Source: Azorinus chamasolen (lineage: Eukaryota; Mollusca; Bivalvia; Cardiida; Solecurtidae). From it: DNA of 64,000 nt. How positions within the stretch are numbered: position 1 is the first letter of the stretch; every line of letters starts with the position of its first letter. A program made the position numbers and the translations under genes. The notes under the pieces are model-generated. The model was not told the DNA's origin and did not search any database. It saw only the letters and a program-made list of their open reading frames with translations. The stretch spans positions 66,560,269 to 66,624,268 of the forward strand of contig OY755237.1 in assembly GCA_963576725.1 (NCBI GenBank), given 5' to 3'. Below are positions 35,501 through 50,500 of the stretch, one piece after another.

Positions 35501-38500
35501 TCTATTGAATATTCATGATGTCATTATTTCTTACATGAAGATTTATGTTTTAAATAGAGTATTATGACTCCTTACAAGACAAGATTATAGTTCTTGTGAT
35601 AGTGAACAGCTGTGTGAAGTATGATAGGGATAGCTGTACTGATGTTGAAACTGACAAAATGTCAACATTTTTGCACAACACCCACCACTACTACAACAAC
35701 AACAATGACAACAACAACAAGGCTACCGCAATACCTCAAGTTTTTAGAGTAACACACGAGCTAATATGATCAAATCCATCAGTAAACTCTTTGCCTTGGC
35801 TTAGAATCCTCTGCAGACACAGAGCAGCAACAGTACAGAAAACATTGCATCTTACAAGGGTATGTACACCGTGCATCAGCCTTTATTTAAGCCCTTTACT
35901 CCATGAATATTCATGTAAAAATAACAAAATTATCAATATTAATTAGATTAATTGTTATAATAGCACAATGGACACAGGAACTTTCCCCATGGCAGAAACT
36001 GTAGAATGAAATCTATTTTATTCCATAAGCAAACAGAGCAGACCCTGATCAGATGGTTCCAATAGGAGCCGTCTGGTCTGGGTCTACACTCTGTTAGCAA
36101 AGGCATAGAAAGGTGTATTTATGGGGTAAAGGGTTAAACCTTTACTTCATATAAACACCTTTTCACACCTTTGAAAACAGAGTAGAACAAAATTAGACCG
36201 CTCTAGTAGGAGCCATCAAATCAGTATATGCTCTGTTTGTCAATGAAATGATATAGATATAATTCTACAGTTTTATGCCATGGTAAAATATTTCGTTGGT
36301 CATAATGCTAGTATAGAAATTTAGCTAAATAATATTCATGATGTCAATATTTCTGTAGGGAGCTTTCAGCATTACTTAAACCTGCATTAAAGGCATTTCA
36401 AAGCTCCTTATATAAGTGACCCCCCCTATATACACAGTATCCAGCTGTGCGCCTGCAGTGTCCAGTCAGGGTCCATAGCCATAAGAGATAAAGTTATGCA
36501 ATTATACATTGATCCTCTGTGATGGTAGCCCGCCTTATCAGTTTGTGTATCAGGGGTCTGACTGTCAACTCCCAAAATACACAGCATGGGGTTATTGGGT
36601 CAACATTCCTTTCGAAATGCCTTTAAGCTGGCACGTATGTTTCTAGATATTCCTAGTGGTACATTTTAGAACAAGTCTGTATTGTAAATGTTGGAAGGAC
36701 CGGACTATTACTTCGAGTTATTCTGAAGTTCGAGTTATCCAAGTTCGAGATATCAAAGTTCAACTGTAATTGAAAATCCGGTTTATGGGGATTTTACTGT
36801 ATTACCTGTTTGCCGCAGCTGTGTTTGTCATGGCCATCTGGTACATTCTCTGTACCTTCCGCTGAGTCTTCTTGCGATTCTTTTCTTTCAACTTTAATTC
36901 AATCTTTTTCTGAATCTGTCCCAAAAGAAATGAGGGAGAAATCTCAAACTACAATTGGAAAAGTACCACATTATAAGTTGGTAAGAACAGTATTGGTAAG
37001 AAAAAGAGTTCCTCAACCTATTTAATCATAAGATTTATCACTTAATCTTAACATTAGAACTTTGGATTCAAGGAATGTGTTATCTGGCATTTGTGAACAG
37101 TGCAGACCCAGACCTGGTGGACCATTCTGAAAATTCATCATTTAACCCATGACTTGATAGAGGCGCATATTTACACATTTGTAAACAGACCCAGATCAGA
37201 CACATGTAGGACCTGTCTGGTCAGGGTCTGCCCTGTTTGCTCATTGAATGATGTTAATCTGATTCTATCATTTCTGACATTGCCAAAATTTCCTGTGTTC
37301 TGGATGCTATCATAAAAAAATCAGCTAATTAATATATGTACCGGTATTCATCAAGTAACAGGTAAAAGGATTAAGTCAGATAAATATTTTTTAGATGTGC
37401 ATGTATATATATGATCAGTATAATCAGTTTGTCTGTTCTGTTCTCATAGATTTCAGGAATTGGAAACCTGAGTAAGGCCATATATTAGACACAGTAAATA
37501 TCAAACACCACAATAAATCTAATACTAGGTTTTCAGACAGGTGGTAGCTTAAACCTTTTTCACACGTTAGTAAACAGAATAGACCCAGATCAGACAGCTC
37601 CTATAGAAGCTGTCTGATCAGGGTCTGCTCTGTTTGCTTATGGAAATATATGGATATGATTATACAGTTTCTTAACTGATAAACATCATGATCTCATTGG
37701 TTCTGACATGAATATTCATCAGGTAAAGGGTTTATGCAGGATGAAAGCTATGCACACAAAACTCCTCAAAAAGCTTTCTGCATTACTTTCATCCTGCCTT
37801 AAACAACCATCTACTCTTATCAACCCCCATGTTTATTCATTATATGGTCACAATAGGCAGGATTTACTCTATCTATCAAAGAAACTCTGCATTCAGGTTT
37901 CCCCCTTTTGTTTGTTTGTTATGTCTGTGCTTCTCTTTGTGTCTTTTATATACATGTACATTTGCTATTTGTCGTCGTGGTGCTGTTTGGGCGGTTGTGC
38001 ATTTTGCATGCGATGTTTCCTGCATGACTCATACATGTACTTTTACACTATTTGCCATTTTATCACATACAATACTTATGTTATGATGATTCTAATAAAT
38101 ATTCATAACAAAGGTCCAATTTTTAAATACATGTACATGTATACAGCAGGTTGATTGTTACATGCTTTCAATGAGTATGGTAAAATATGATGAATTCTAA
38201 CATGACTCTGAACCTACAGCATATAAACAAAGAATACCGGGAAATGTGCTTTAATCATTTCTAATATGCCGTAGGTTCAGTCATGTTAGAAATAAGAAAT
38301 AACAAATTTGTAGCTGTGTATTATAATGCATTAGATCAAATTAGATTAGGTCATGCATCAGGCCTTGTGATCAAATGACTCTACATCTCAACTCCTAAAT
38401 GTGATATAATGCGCGATAATGCACAGCTACGAATTTTTCTTAAATATACAATATTGAAAGAATCTATAGGAAATAAACCTATTACATTGTGAATATATTC

Positions 38501-41500
38501 ATGTAACAATTATGACATCATCATTAATAATTAGATGATTTTTTATAATAATATATATGAACATAGAAACTTTTGGTCATGGCAGAAACTGTGGAATCAG
38601 ATCAATATTATTCCATAAGCAAACAGAGCAGACCCTGATTAGACAGCTCCTGCAGGAGATGTCTGACCTGGGTCTACTCCGATTGCAAAGGCATTAAAAT
38701 GCAAAGAAACTATTAAGTAAAAGGTTTCATGATGAACTTAATTTTGTATTTTGTCTGATCAATATTAAAAATAATCTCCTGAACTTTGCAAAGATATGTT
38801 GAGAACAATTATGTATAGAAACTTTCTCTCAGAAAGTTATCAATTAAACAGACTGTCAATAAGGTTTTACAAACTTTTATTAGCCTTTAGGGTTAGACTA
38901 ATGATAATTCTATTTCGAAACTAATATTTTACTTCAGGCTTGGTGAGTTACATTAGAAGCAGCTACAAAATCAAAGATTAGTTAGCTAATCATTAAGGTA
39001 GTTTGATTTGACACAATTACTTGTTAAAATCTAAACATAGAAATTCTTCCCTTTCTGTTGTTACTGCCAGGCACGTTATGACCGAGCTGTGATATTGTAA
39101 AAAACTTGTTTTGCTTCAGTCTGAGTTCAATAATAATGTTCAAGCATCTGATTGCTACACTCCCTTTCTAAGCTGATTAGCTCTCTCGAACATGTATTTA
39201 AAATGATCAGTCCAAACTTGCCATATTTTATCATCATATGGACATAGTTTTGCCATTAAACTATTTCGCTACTAATGTTGCATCTGTAATTACATGTATT
39301 TATACCAACAGTTTGGATCCAGATGAGATGCTGAGTTACTCAGCGTTTCATCAGGATCCAAATTATTTGTTACGGTGATAATACTTTTGAAAGACGACAA
39401 TATTTAGCAGCGAAAGAGTTAACCCTTTCCTCCATAAATACGCTTTTATACACCTCTGTAAATGTCACTTTTAGAAACCATTGTGATAAATAGAGCATTT
39501 GCTCCTCAGGAGCAAATGCTCTATTTATCAGAATGGTTTCAATACTAAACAATTCTAAAATATTCCTTTTCTATAGTAAATGCTCCTTTTGGGTAGATTT
39601 ACTCAAAGAGGTTGGATCTAAAAATATCCTATGAGGTAATGGGTTAATCACAATAATGTTATGCCCCTTTAGTCACTAAGTAACTTAACCCTTTACCTGA
39701 TGAATATTCATGTAAGGAAAAGTGGTGTCATGAATATTAATTTTATTAGATTATTTTTTATAATGGCATAATGAACATATGAACTTTGGCTGTAACAGAA
39801 ACAGTAGAATAATAACTACAGTAAAACCCCTCTAAACCGGAATTCTAGAAGAGAAGAATTTAGATACTTTTAGGCAGGTGCCTGCTTCATGCAGCGTAAA
39901 AGTCATGCAGAAAGCTCCTCTAGGAGCTTTCTGCATAACTTTCACCCTGCATGAAGCTGCCACCTCTCTCCAAGACAGATATTTATACCAAATTTAACGT
40001 CCGGTTTAGAGGGGTTTTACTGTATTTTATTCCATAAGCAAACAGAGTAGACTCTGATCAGATCGCTACTACAGGAGCTGTCTGGTCTGGGTTTACTCTG
40101 TTTGAAAAGGCATCAAAAGCCTCCCTATCAAGTAAAGGGTTAACCCTATACAACATTCCAACAGGGGAATATACATATATACATTTCAATGTCAATTTCA
40201 TTCTGACGAAGAGTGATTTAGATTCTTAACAACATACAGTTGAAATTCGATATCTCGAATGCGCATAACTTGAACTTCAGGATAACTTAAACTAAAGGTT
40301 CGGTCCTTCCAAAATTTATATAGAATTGTACTAAAATGTATAACTGTGCATATCTAGAAACACATGTGACAGCTTAATGCAGGTTGAAAGTAATGCTGAA
40401 AGCTCCTACAGGAGCTTTCAGCATTACTTTAAACCTGTATTAAGCTGTAAACTTGAGAATTGTTCAAATTACAAATCAAATTGCTCAAACCTCCGTTATC
40501 TTGAACTTATTTGTATGGACTTTTGAAGCTGGAGATATCGTCGAAGTTCCAATTGTATTAAGAAGTAGTCTAACACATTTGTATTTATGAAAGTAAAACA
40601 AGCTTTTCATTTCACACAATTGATATAATACAAGCTATTATCTGTTGTTATTGTATCATTCTTTGCAATTTGTATTTTAATTAACTGTTTGCAGGCTAGA
40701 AGTGAAATTTGTGAAAACCTATACAAACAGTCTTGATCCCTATGAGATGATGAATAACTTGACATCTCACTTGGGATCGAAGCAGTTTGACAATCTGCAA
40801 ATAAGTTACGAAAAATGAAAAACAAAAAAAGAGCATTGTAGCAATTAAGTCACAATTTTTGCAGACGAAATTTTTACAGGCAGCAATTACGTAGCATGCA
40901 GAGTTAAACTTGTTAATGCATTGCTGTGCTGACAGCTCAAGCCTAATATCTTAACTCTATTGCGATCATTGGCAAATCCGTTACAATCATTGCAAATAGT
41001 TTGGATCCAGATGAGATTCCAAGTAAATTGGTATCTCATCAGGATCTGAACTGTTTGATACTCTATTTTATATTTTTGAAAAGAAAACAAAGAATTCTAC
41101 ATTGAAATCTGAAGCTGATGATATTCAAATTTATTTGGTGGCGAAAAGGTTAAAGTCATATCATGCATATTTCTTACATTGTACACTGGCAATGGGGATC
41201 TTTGCTGTAGGTCAAAGAAAGATAATTACAAATACCAAATACAAACTTGCGGGTTGGGTGCAAAAATGTCCCATCATAGTCTATCAGATGAACTCATGCT
41301 GACTTTTGCAAACCATCTGGATCTAGATGAGATGCTGAGTAACTCTGCGTCTCATCAGGATCCAAACTGCTTGATACTCTGATACTGATTTCCATCAGAA
41401 ATGAAAGATAAAGCAATTCAGACAAGTTTATTCTAACCCATTCTCTCCTAATGATGCATTTTGACGCCTCTGTAAAAATCACTTTTTGAAACCATTGTGA

Positions 41501-44500
41501 TACAGCATTTGCTCTATAGGACCATTAGTTTAAAAAAAAGACATTAAGAATTGTGTAGTTTTGAAACCATTGTGACAAATAGAGTGACTTTTACAGAAGC
41601 ATCAAAAGGTGTCAATACGGGGGAATGGATTAAGAAGAAGCTATTTTTTTCAGAATCATTTTAAAAACTTGCGTATAGTCGCAGCAAGGTTTCCAAGAAG
41701 CACAAGTGCTCTAAGCATTCAAACAGACAAAGTCTCATTATCAGAGTCTTCACTATCTACCAATACAGGTGAACTTTGATATCTCGAATTTCAACGGACT
41801 ATAGAAATTAGTCCAAGATAACAGATGTTTGAGTTTTCCAATTTCTAATCTGGACAATTTATTGAGTTCACAGCTTAATGCAGGACTAAAGAAATGCTGA
41901 AAGGTCCTGTAGGAGCTTTCAGCATTTCTTTAGACCTCCATTAAGCTGTCACATGTGTTTCTAGATATCCGTAGTGATATATTTTAAAGCAATTCTGTTT
42001 TGGAAAGATCAAACTTTGAGTTCAAGTTAACCCAAAGTTCGAGTTATCCGAGTTATCCGAGATATTGAAGTTCAACCGTATGTCTGTTAACCGTTCTCTT
42101 GCTGAATTTTAAAATACAGTTCTCCTTCTTTACCCATGTCCTGTTGTATAATTACATATACCTTCACTGTGTACAAGTATTTCGCTGTGCAATCACTGCT
42201 GAGGAGTGCACTGGTTGCACAATCAACTTGTAAATAGTGCAGACCCTGATGAGACAGCTCCTGCAGGAGCTGTCTCATCAGGGTCTTCACTATTTACAGG
42301 TAGGTATATTGACGTGAATAGCAAGCGAAGGGTTAAGACTAAAGTTTTCAAAATCATGCCAAATTGACTTATTCGGCTGTACGGAGTGATGCCTATGATA
42401 GATTTGGTGTCACAGTGTGTAGTTCAGATTAGGTGTTTAACCCTTTACTCCATGAATATTCATATTAGAAATGGGGACAACATGAATATAGATTTGGTTA
42501 ATTTTTAAAATGGCATATTAACACATGAAAGTTTTACCGAAGTAGAAACTGTAGAATTGGATCTATATTATTCCAAAAGCAAATGGAGCAGACCCTAATC
42601 AGACTGCTCATTAGGAGTCCTCTGATCTAGGTCTACTCTGTTTGCAAAGGAAAAGAAAGGCGTATTTATGAAATAAAGGGTTAACACTATACCCCATAAA
42701 TATTCATAATAGTAATGACATCATGTGGAGGTGAACTTTTATAATGGCCTATAAACACAGAAACTTTTGCTCATGGCATTAATATAGAATCAGATGTTTA
42801 ATTTCATAAGCAAACAGAGCAGACCCTTATCACACATCTCCTACAGGAGCCATCTGATCTGAGTCCACTATGTTTGAAAAGACTTTGAAAGATGCAACTA
42901 AGAAGTAATGGCTTGATAATGCAGGGTATTTGTATCAAGATGGATTGAACCTTACTCATCAAATTTTCAAAAAGGAAAAGATGAAAAATATACTTTAACC
43001 CATCAACACTTTCCTTCATGCAAACAATTTTTCAAACCTTTGCAAATGGAGTAGACCCAGATCAAACAACTTAGTTAGGAGCCATCTGATCAGGGTCTGC
43101 TCGCTCTGTTTGCTCATGAAATCATATAGAACTGATCCTAAAGTTTCTACCAATACAAAACATTCATGTGTATATATGCCATTATAAAACTTCAGCTAAG
43201 AAATATTCATGATGTCATTCTTTCTTACATGAATGTTCAACAAGGAAGGGGTTAATCTGAACATAATGTGTACATAATCTGTTTACTATTAGGTACCAGT
43301 ACGTAATCTGTAGAACTAGAATGGAAACACATTATCTATGGCAAGACAGTAGTTTTGGTACAGGACATTGTTCATAGGCCAGAGTAACAAAACAGCAAGG
43401 TATACACCAAATATTATCAATTTCAAATTACGAAGCAATAAGAATAATTGCAAGTTAATTTTTAATTTTTCATCTAAATATATTTTACTCTTTTTGACAT
43501 ACAAGACTTGGCATTTACCATATGGCTGATAATTTAGGAAGATAATTCTAAGGTAATACTATATAACATACTTGTAAAATTTGAAACATTTAGCTTTTTA
43601 AAAATGTGTCCTGAGGAAAATAAATGCAAAACTTAAAATCACAATCATTTTTCAACCTAAACTGCAAAAATAAAGAGGTGTATTGTATTAAGAAGGGGAG
43701 AAAAAAGGTTAAAGAAAATCAGCAATTTCTAATGTTTCAGTACATACCTCTTCAGGATCTGGAGGGTTTTCTCCAAGTTTTAATGAGAAGCATGCTAATG
43801 GTGGCATTTCCAGCTAAAAATGATGAAACAAACATATAAGTTAGTAAAACACCTCTAATGGGACCACTAAAAAAGAGGTATACTGGGCGTTAAAGGCAGG
43901 TGGTAGCCTAATGCAGGATATAAGTATGCTAAAAGCTCCTGCATGAGCTTTCTGCATTACTTTCATTCTGTATTAACCTTTTCCCTTGAAAATGAATATT
44001 AACCCATTCCCGCATATAGACGCCTTTTGACGCCTCTGTAAAAGTCACTTTGTGAAACCATTGTGATAAATAGAGCATTTGCTCCATAGGAGCAAAATTA
44101 ATGCTCTATTTAACACAATGGTTTCAACACTACACAATTGTAAAATTTTCCTTTTTGGTAGTAAATGCTCCTTTTCGGTAGATTTGTCTTTATCAAAGAG
44201 GTTGGATCTTAAAATAGCCTATGAGGTAATGGGTTAATGAAGTCATAAATTATTGTATAAATATTCATGAGGGAAAAGGTTAACCCATTCCCTAATACTG
44301 ACGTCTGTTAATGCCCCTGTAAAAGTCACTTTTCGAAACAATTAAGAATGCTCTATAAATCACAATGGTTTCAAAACTACACAATTCTAAAAAAAAATAT
44401 TTCCCCCCCCCCAGTAAATGCTTCTTTTCAGTAGGTTTGTTCAAAGAGATTGGGTCTGAAAATATCCTATGAGGAAATGGGTTAAGCAACCATCTGCTGT

Positions 44501-47500
44501 TAAAGACATGTATGTTTATTCCATATGTGGTTACTTAGAAATGTTTTTAATACTGTATTTTACAGTCACTAATGGCCATTACTAACAGTTCTACAGTTTT
44601 TACAATGGCCAAAAAATCCTGTGTTATATGTCATTATAAAAATATATCTACTGGTAATTAATATTCATGACATCATTATTTTTTACATGAATACTCATGG
44701 AGTAATGAGTTAGCCCTTTCCCTCATATTGACGACTTTTGATGACTCTGTAAAAGTCACTTTGTGAAACCATTGTGATAAATAGTGCATTTGCTCCTATA
44801 GGAGCAAATGCTCTATTTATCACAATGGTTTCAAAATACAGAATTCTAAAGTTTTCCTTTTCTCTAGTTAATACTCCTTTTCGGTAGATATATTCAAAGA
44901 GGTTATATCCAAAAATAGCCTATGAGGTAATGGGTTAAAGAAACAAATGAAGATATCTGATTGAAATGAGGTATACAAAGATATGTTTCCAACTGATTCT
45001 ATTGTTGTAAGACTTACCTTTGGACATCTTTTCTCCAGGTCAAGAGCTGCTTCCTTCGCTAACTGGGCAGAACCTTTTCTCTGGAAGAGTAACAAATGTT
45101 CTGGTCAATCCTTTAATCCATGAATATTCATGTAAGAAATAAGGTCATCATGAATATTAATCAGATTAATTTTTATAATGGTACATGGATGTGGGAATTG
45201 CTGGCCATAGTATAAATTGAAAAGTCATATCTATATTTATATTTCATTAGCAAACAGAGTAGACCCTGATCAGACAGCTCTGTCTGATCAAGGTCAATGC
45301 TGTTTTCAAAGTCTTCAAAAGGCATTAATTAATTGATGTAAAAATAACAGTAGTTTGCATGTTATCATGCAAATAGCACCGTCTCAGAAGAAAAACAAAT
45401 TACTCTGAGAATTGAAGAAGACAAAAACTTTGATAACAAACTATAAAAAAAAAGTTTAAATAACACTATAGCCTTGAATTTGGCTCAGACAGACAGATCG
45501 TGTTATTATATCAATATCAAGTACAAACTGCAAAACAAATATTGCAATCTTTTCTATCTCTCAGCTTGCTTCAGGTGAATTTGTACCCTACACAAACAAT
45601 TTGAAATAACAAGTGACTCTCCATCTCACTAGGATCTAAACATACCAATAATGTCTTTAACCCATTACCTCCTAGACTATTTTTTAGATCCAACCTCTTT
45701 GAACAAATCTACCAAAAAGGAGCATTAACTAGAGAAAAGGAAAATTTTAGAAATTTTTAGTTTTGAAACTACATGTATTGTGATAAATAGAGCATTTGCT
45801 CCTAGGGAGCAAATGCTCTATTTATCACAATGGTTTCAAAAAGTGACTTTTACAGAGGCATAGAAAGGCGTATTTATGGAGTAAAAGGTTAAAAGAAATC
45901 GAAAAATATCTTCATTGAGAATTAAAGCAGACATTTAAGTTTGTAGATGACAAAATTTAATATATTAATTGTGCACCTGCAAACAGATTAGACCCAGATC
46001 AGAAGGCTCCTATAGGAGCCGTCTGATAAGGATATGTTCTGTTTGTTTAAGAAATTTCATAGATCTGTTTCTTTCCTTTCTAAAATGGCTACAGTACTGC
46101 ACCTTCCATACTTTATTATAACTGTTTTGTCCATGACTATTCTGTGAGTATTAAAATTTGGACTAAACATAGAACAGGGAAAGGGTTAATACAAATAAAT
46201 GTACAAACTTTCATTGGCAGTCAATTAAGTTTGTCATGATGGTGGCTTGAATTCACTGAGTAATATTTACTGTTATAACATTCACTGCTGTTGATCAAAT
46301 TTCCAAATTCACCATCACAAATAAATTCACTTATTTCAAATAATCAAAATCAAAAACAGTCTAGCAGAAGGTGGCCTTACTTGAACTGGAGATTTATGTC
46401 CATGTGTGCTTTGGAACTTCTGTGTGATAGCCCAGGGCTCCTTCTCTCCCCTGGATGTCTCTGATATATGACTAAGGGATCTAGGGGCCATGTCAGGCTC
46501 CCTGAAGACATCCGAGTTTTCATTGGTGTTGGTTTCCGAGTCCTGTTGCATTGGCTGTTGTCCTATTCCAATATCTGAAATGAATGACAATAATGATATC
46601 ATCACTCTACTCCGTGAATATTCATGTAAGAAATAATGAAATCATAAGTAATAATTAGACTATCTCTTATTATGACACATGAACACAGGAACATGTTTGG
46701 CCATGTCAGAAACCATAGAATCATATCTATATTATTTCATATACAAACAGAGCAGACCTTGATCAGATGGCTCCTCCTACAAAGGCATAGAAAGGCTTAA
46801 CTATTTCCTTCATAAATACGCCTTTCTACACCTCTGTAAAAGTCACTTTATGAAACCATTGTGATAAATAGAGCATTTGCTCCTATAGGAGCAAATGCCC
46901 TATTTATCACAATGGTTTCAAACTACAAAATTCTAAAATTTTCCTTTTCTCTAGTTAATGCTCCTTTTCGGTAGATTTATTCGAAGTGGTTTGATCTAAA
47001 AATAGCCTATGGAGGAAAGGCTTAATCATGGAGTAAAGGGTTATATTTTAAAGTTGCACATAAATACAGGAAGTTTAGGCCATGGCAGAAACTGTAGAAT
47101 CAGATTTATATTATTCCATAACCAAAGAGAGCAGATCAGACAGCCCCTATAGGAGGCTTAACCCTTTCTTTGTTGAATATTTATGTACAAAATAATGACA
47201 CAGTGGACATAAACCAGCTGGATATCTATAATGAAAACTGAATATTCTTTTGGTGCTGGTAGAATCTGTTGAATCAGATCTATACAATTTCATATGCAAA
47301 CAGAGCAGAGCCTGATCAGACAGATCCTACAGGAGCCATCTGATCTGGGTCTACTCTGTTTGCAAATGCATAAAAATGCACTTGTATGAAGGACATGGTT
47401 AAACAAAACAAGATACAGTAAAACCTCTCTAAACCAGAATACCAGTAGAGAATAATTTGGATAATTTTAAGCAGATGGCTGCTTAATGCAGGACGAAGGT

Positions 47501-50500
47501 CACGCAGAAATTAAGCTGCCATCTGTCTCCAAAACCAATATACATACCAAATTTAACAACCAGTTTAGAGAGGTTTTACTGTATGTGATTGTTAAATATC
47601 CATCATACAAATACTAGGAATCTATTTGTTTTAACAATGTTATGGACAAAATAAAAATTCTCTACAGATATTAATCTTATTCCATAAGCAAACAGAGCAG
47701 ACCCTGACAAGATGATGCCTACAGGAGCCATCTGATCTTAGTCTACTCTGTTTGCACAGACATTAAAAAACATCTCTATTAGACATAGGATTGAACGCAC
47801 CTGTCTGCTTGACTTTGAACTGGCTGTAGAAGACGTCTGGCTTTCTGATGTCCTGCCAGAACTTGTCAACCTCAGCCTGGGTCTTCAACTTGCCCTCCCG
47901 CTTCATTTTGTCCTGCAGCACTATTATCTGAATGGGCACAAACAAGAGTTCAAAATTATAGGTTAATCTAATGAAGCCTGTCCCTGTTGAATATACATGT
48001 AAGAAGTAACGTTATCATGAATAGTTATTAGTTGATTTTTTGTTATGGCATATGTACACTGTACACAGGATTATTTGGTATTGGTTGAAACTGTAGGATC
48101 AGACCTATATCATTCCATAAGCAAACAGAGCAGACCCTGATCAGACGGCGTCTGAAGGAGCCATATGTTTGCAAAGGCATGAAAAGGTACTTCTATGAAG
48201 GAAAAGGTTAAGGAAATCTAGGAAACATATTTTCCGTATCTTTCCATCAAACCCTATCTTGATGATACTCAGTGGATCTCTTAGGGTTTGGTTGAGAAAT
48301 AACAGAATCCCCAAGAAATAAGAGATTCTCCAAGGTTTTGGTTGGGAAATAAGAGATTCTCCAAGGGTTTGGTTTATAAATAATGAATTCTCTAAGAGCT
48401 TGGTTGAGAAATAAGGGGTTTTCATAGGGGTTTGTTGAGAAATAATGTATTCTCCAAGATTTTGGTTGAGAAATAAGGAGTTTTCTAAGGGTTTTCTTGA
48501 GAAATAATGTATTCTCCAAGGGTTTGGTTGAGAAATAAAGGATTTTCCATTGGATTGGTTGAGAAATAAGGGATTCTCTAAGGGTTTGGTTGAGATATAA
48601 GTGAGTTGAATTGATCAGTCTCATCTACACCTGTAATACAAACACAGCATATATCTATTAAACAATATAGTACATAAACTCCATAGGCAAATGGGCAACT
48701 GTCTGGATAAAAATGAAACACCAAGTAACTCAGCATCTCATCAGGATCAAAACTGTCTGAAACTTTGATTGTTAGTTTCAAAGAAATTGTGAGAAAGTAC
48801 AGTAGAACCTACCTATAGTGACCAACCAATCAATAAACATGCACTTCTATAAGAGCAGGTGGATGCTTAATAAAGGACAAAAGTACCACAGAAGAACCTG
48901 GAGGAGCTTTCTGCTAAACTTTCATCCTGCATTAACCCTTATTGTGCGGGACACGAGTCACTAATGCCCTTTGCAAACAGTGTAGACCCAGATGAGAGGG
49001 CTCCTAACTCTCTCATCAGGGTCTGCACTGTTTGCCATGTTACAATTTTCGTTTTAAAAAAGCCCTAAACATTCACTGTAAGCATGACCTGTTTGAATTT
49101 TGAAATAGTCCATTTGAAAACTCAGCGTTGTAAGGGTTAAGGTACCACCTTAAGACCCCAGAATAAAGTTTTTTTCAGGTCTCTGTAGACAGGTTCAACT
49201 GTATACTGAAAGTTATGACAAATTTAAAATTACATGTACATATACATTGTAAATAAGTCACAAGTTTTGTGCTACATCCTTACACTTTACTCCATAAATA
49301 CACCTTTCTACGCCTTTGCAAACAGAGTAGACCCAGATCAGAAGGCTCTTGTAGGAGCTGTCTGATCAGGGTCTGCTCTGTTTCCTTATGATAAATTATA
49401 GATAAAACATGTATTCTACTGTTTCTGCCATATTTTTGTGATATTATACCAATTAATCTAATATTAATGTCATTATTTTTTACATGAATATTCATGGAGT
49501 GAACTCTTTGCTAGTGGCAAGTTGGTGATAACCTATGCAAACAGTTTGAATCCAGATCTCATTAGGATCCAAATTGTCAGAAAAGTGTAATATAACAAAA
49601 AGTGCAGACTCTGATGAGAGGGGTCCTCTAGGAGCCCTCTCATCTAGGTCTACACTGTTTGCCGAGGATATTAGTGACTCAGTTCCCACACAAAAAGGGT
49701 TCAAACAATCATGCCCTTTGGGCATTAAATTTGTGCTAAATTGTGATGTGCTGAGGAAGAAGGCAGTTTGGTTGTTCTGATAAAACTGTCAAAGTAACTT
49801 AATATTCAATGTGCAAGATCGAAAGTCTTTTATGATCCTTAGCCCACATAATGATGCTTTAACCCATAACCTCAAAGGCTATTTTCAGATGCATTACCTC
49901 ATAGACTATTTTTAAGATTCAACCTCTAAAATTGAATAAAGAAACATTTACTAGAAAAAGAATTTTTTTTAATTGTGTGGTTTTGAAACTATATTGATAA
50001 TTAGAGCATTAGCTCGTATGGAACAAATGCTCCATTTATCAAAATGGTTTCAAAAAGTGACCTTTACAGAGGCGTCAATATGAGGGAATGGGTTAATCAT
50101 TTACTCTATGCAGAGTCTTGCCAGACTACACCCATTATGAATATTAATTAACCCTTAGCTTGCTATTCACGTCAATATACCTACCTGTAAATAGTGAAGA
50201 CCCAGATGAGACAGCTCCTGTAGGAGCTGTCTCATCAGGGTCTGCACTATTTACAAGTTGATTGTGCAACCAGTGCACTCCACAGCAGTGATTGCACAGC
50301 GAAATACTTGTACACAGTGAAGATATATGTAAATATACAACAGGGCATGGGTAAAGAAGGAGAAATGTATTTTAAAATTCAGCAAGCGAAGGGTTAAATT
50401 ATTGTAGTAAAAACATAAAATCAGGACATTTACTGCCATGTAAACTATAGAGAATCAGTTCTGTAATGTAAGCAAACAGTGCAGACCCTGATCAGACAGT

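Noticed and set aside
48141..48781. Open frames rich in ISQPNPWRISYF-type repeats
   Set aside because: They are by-products of the 30-bp tandem repeat in an intron.
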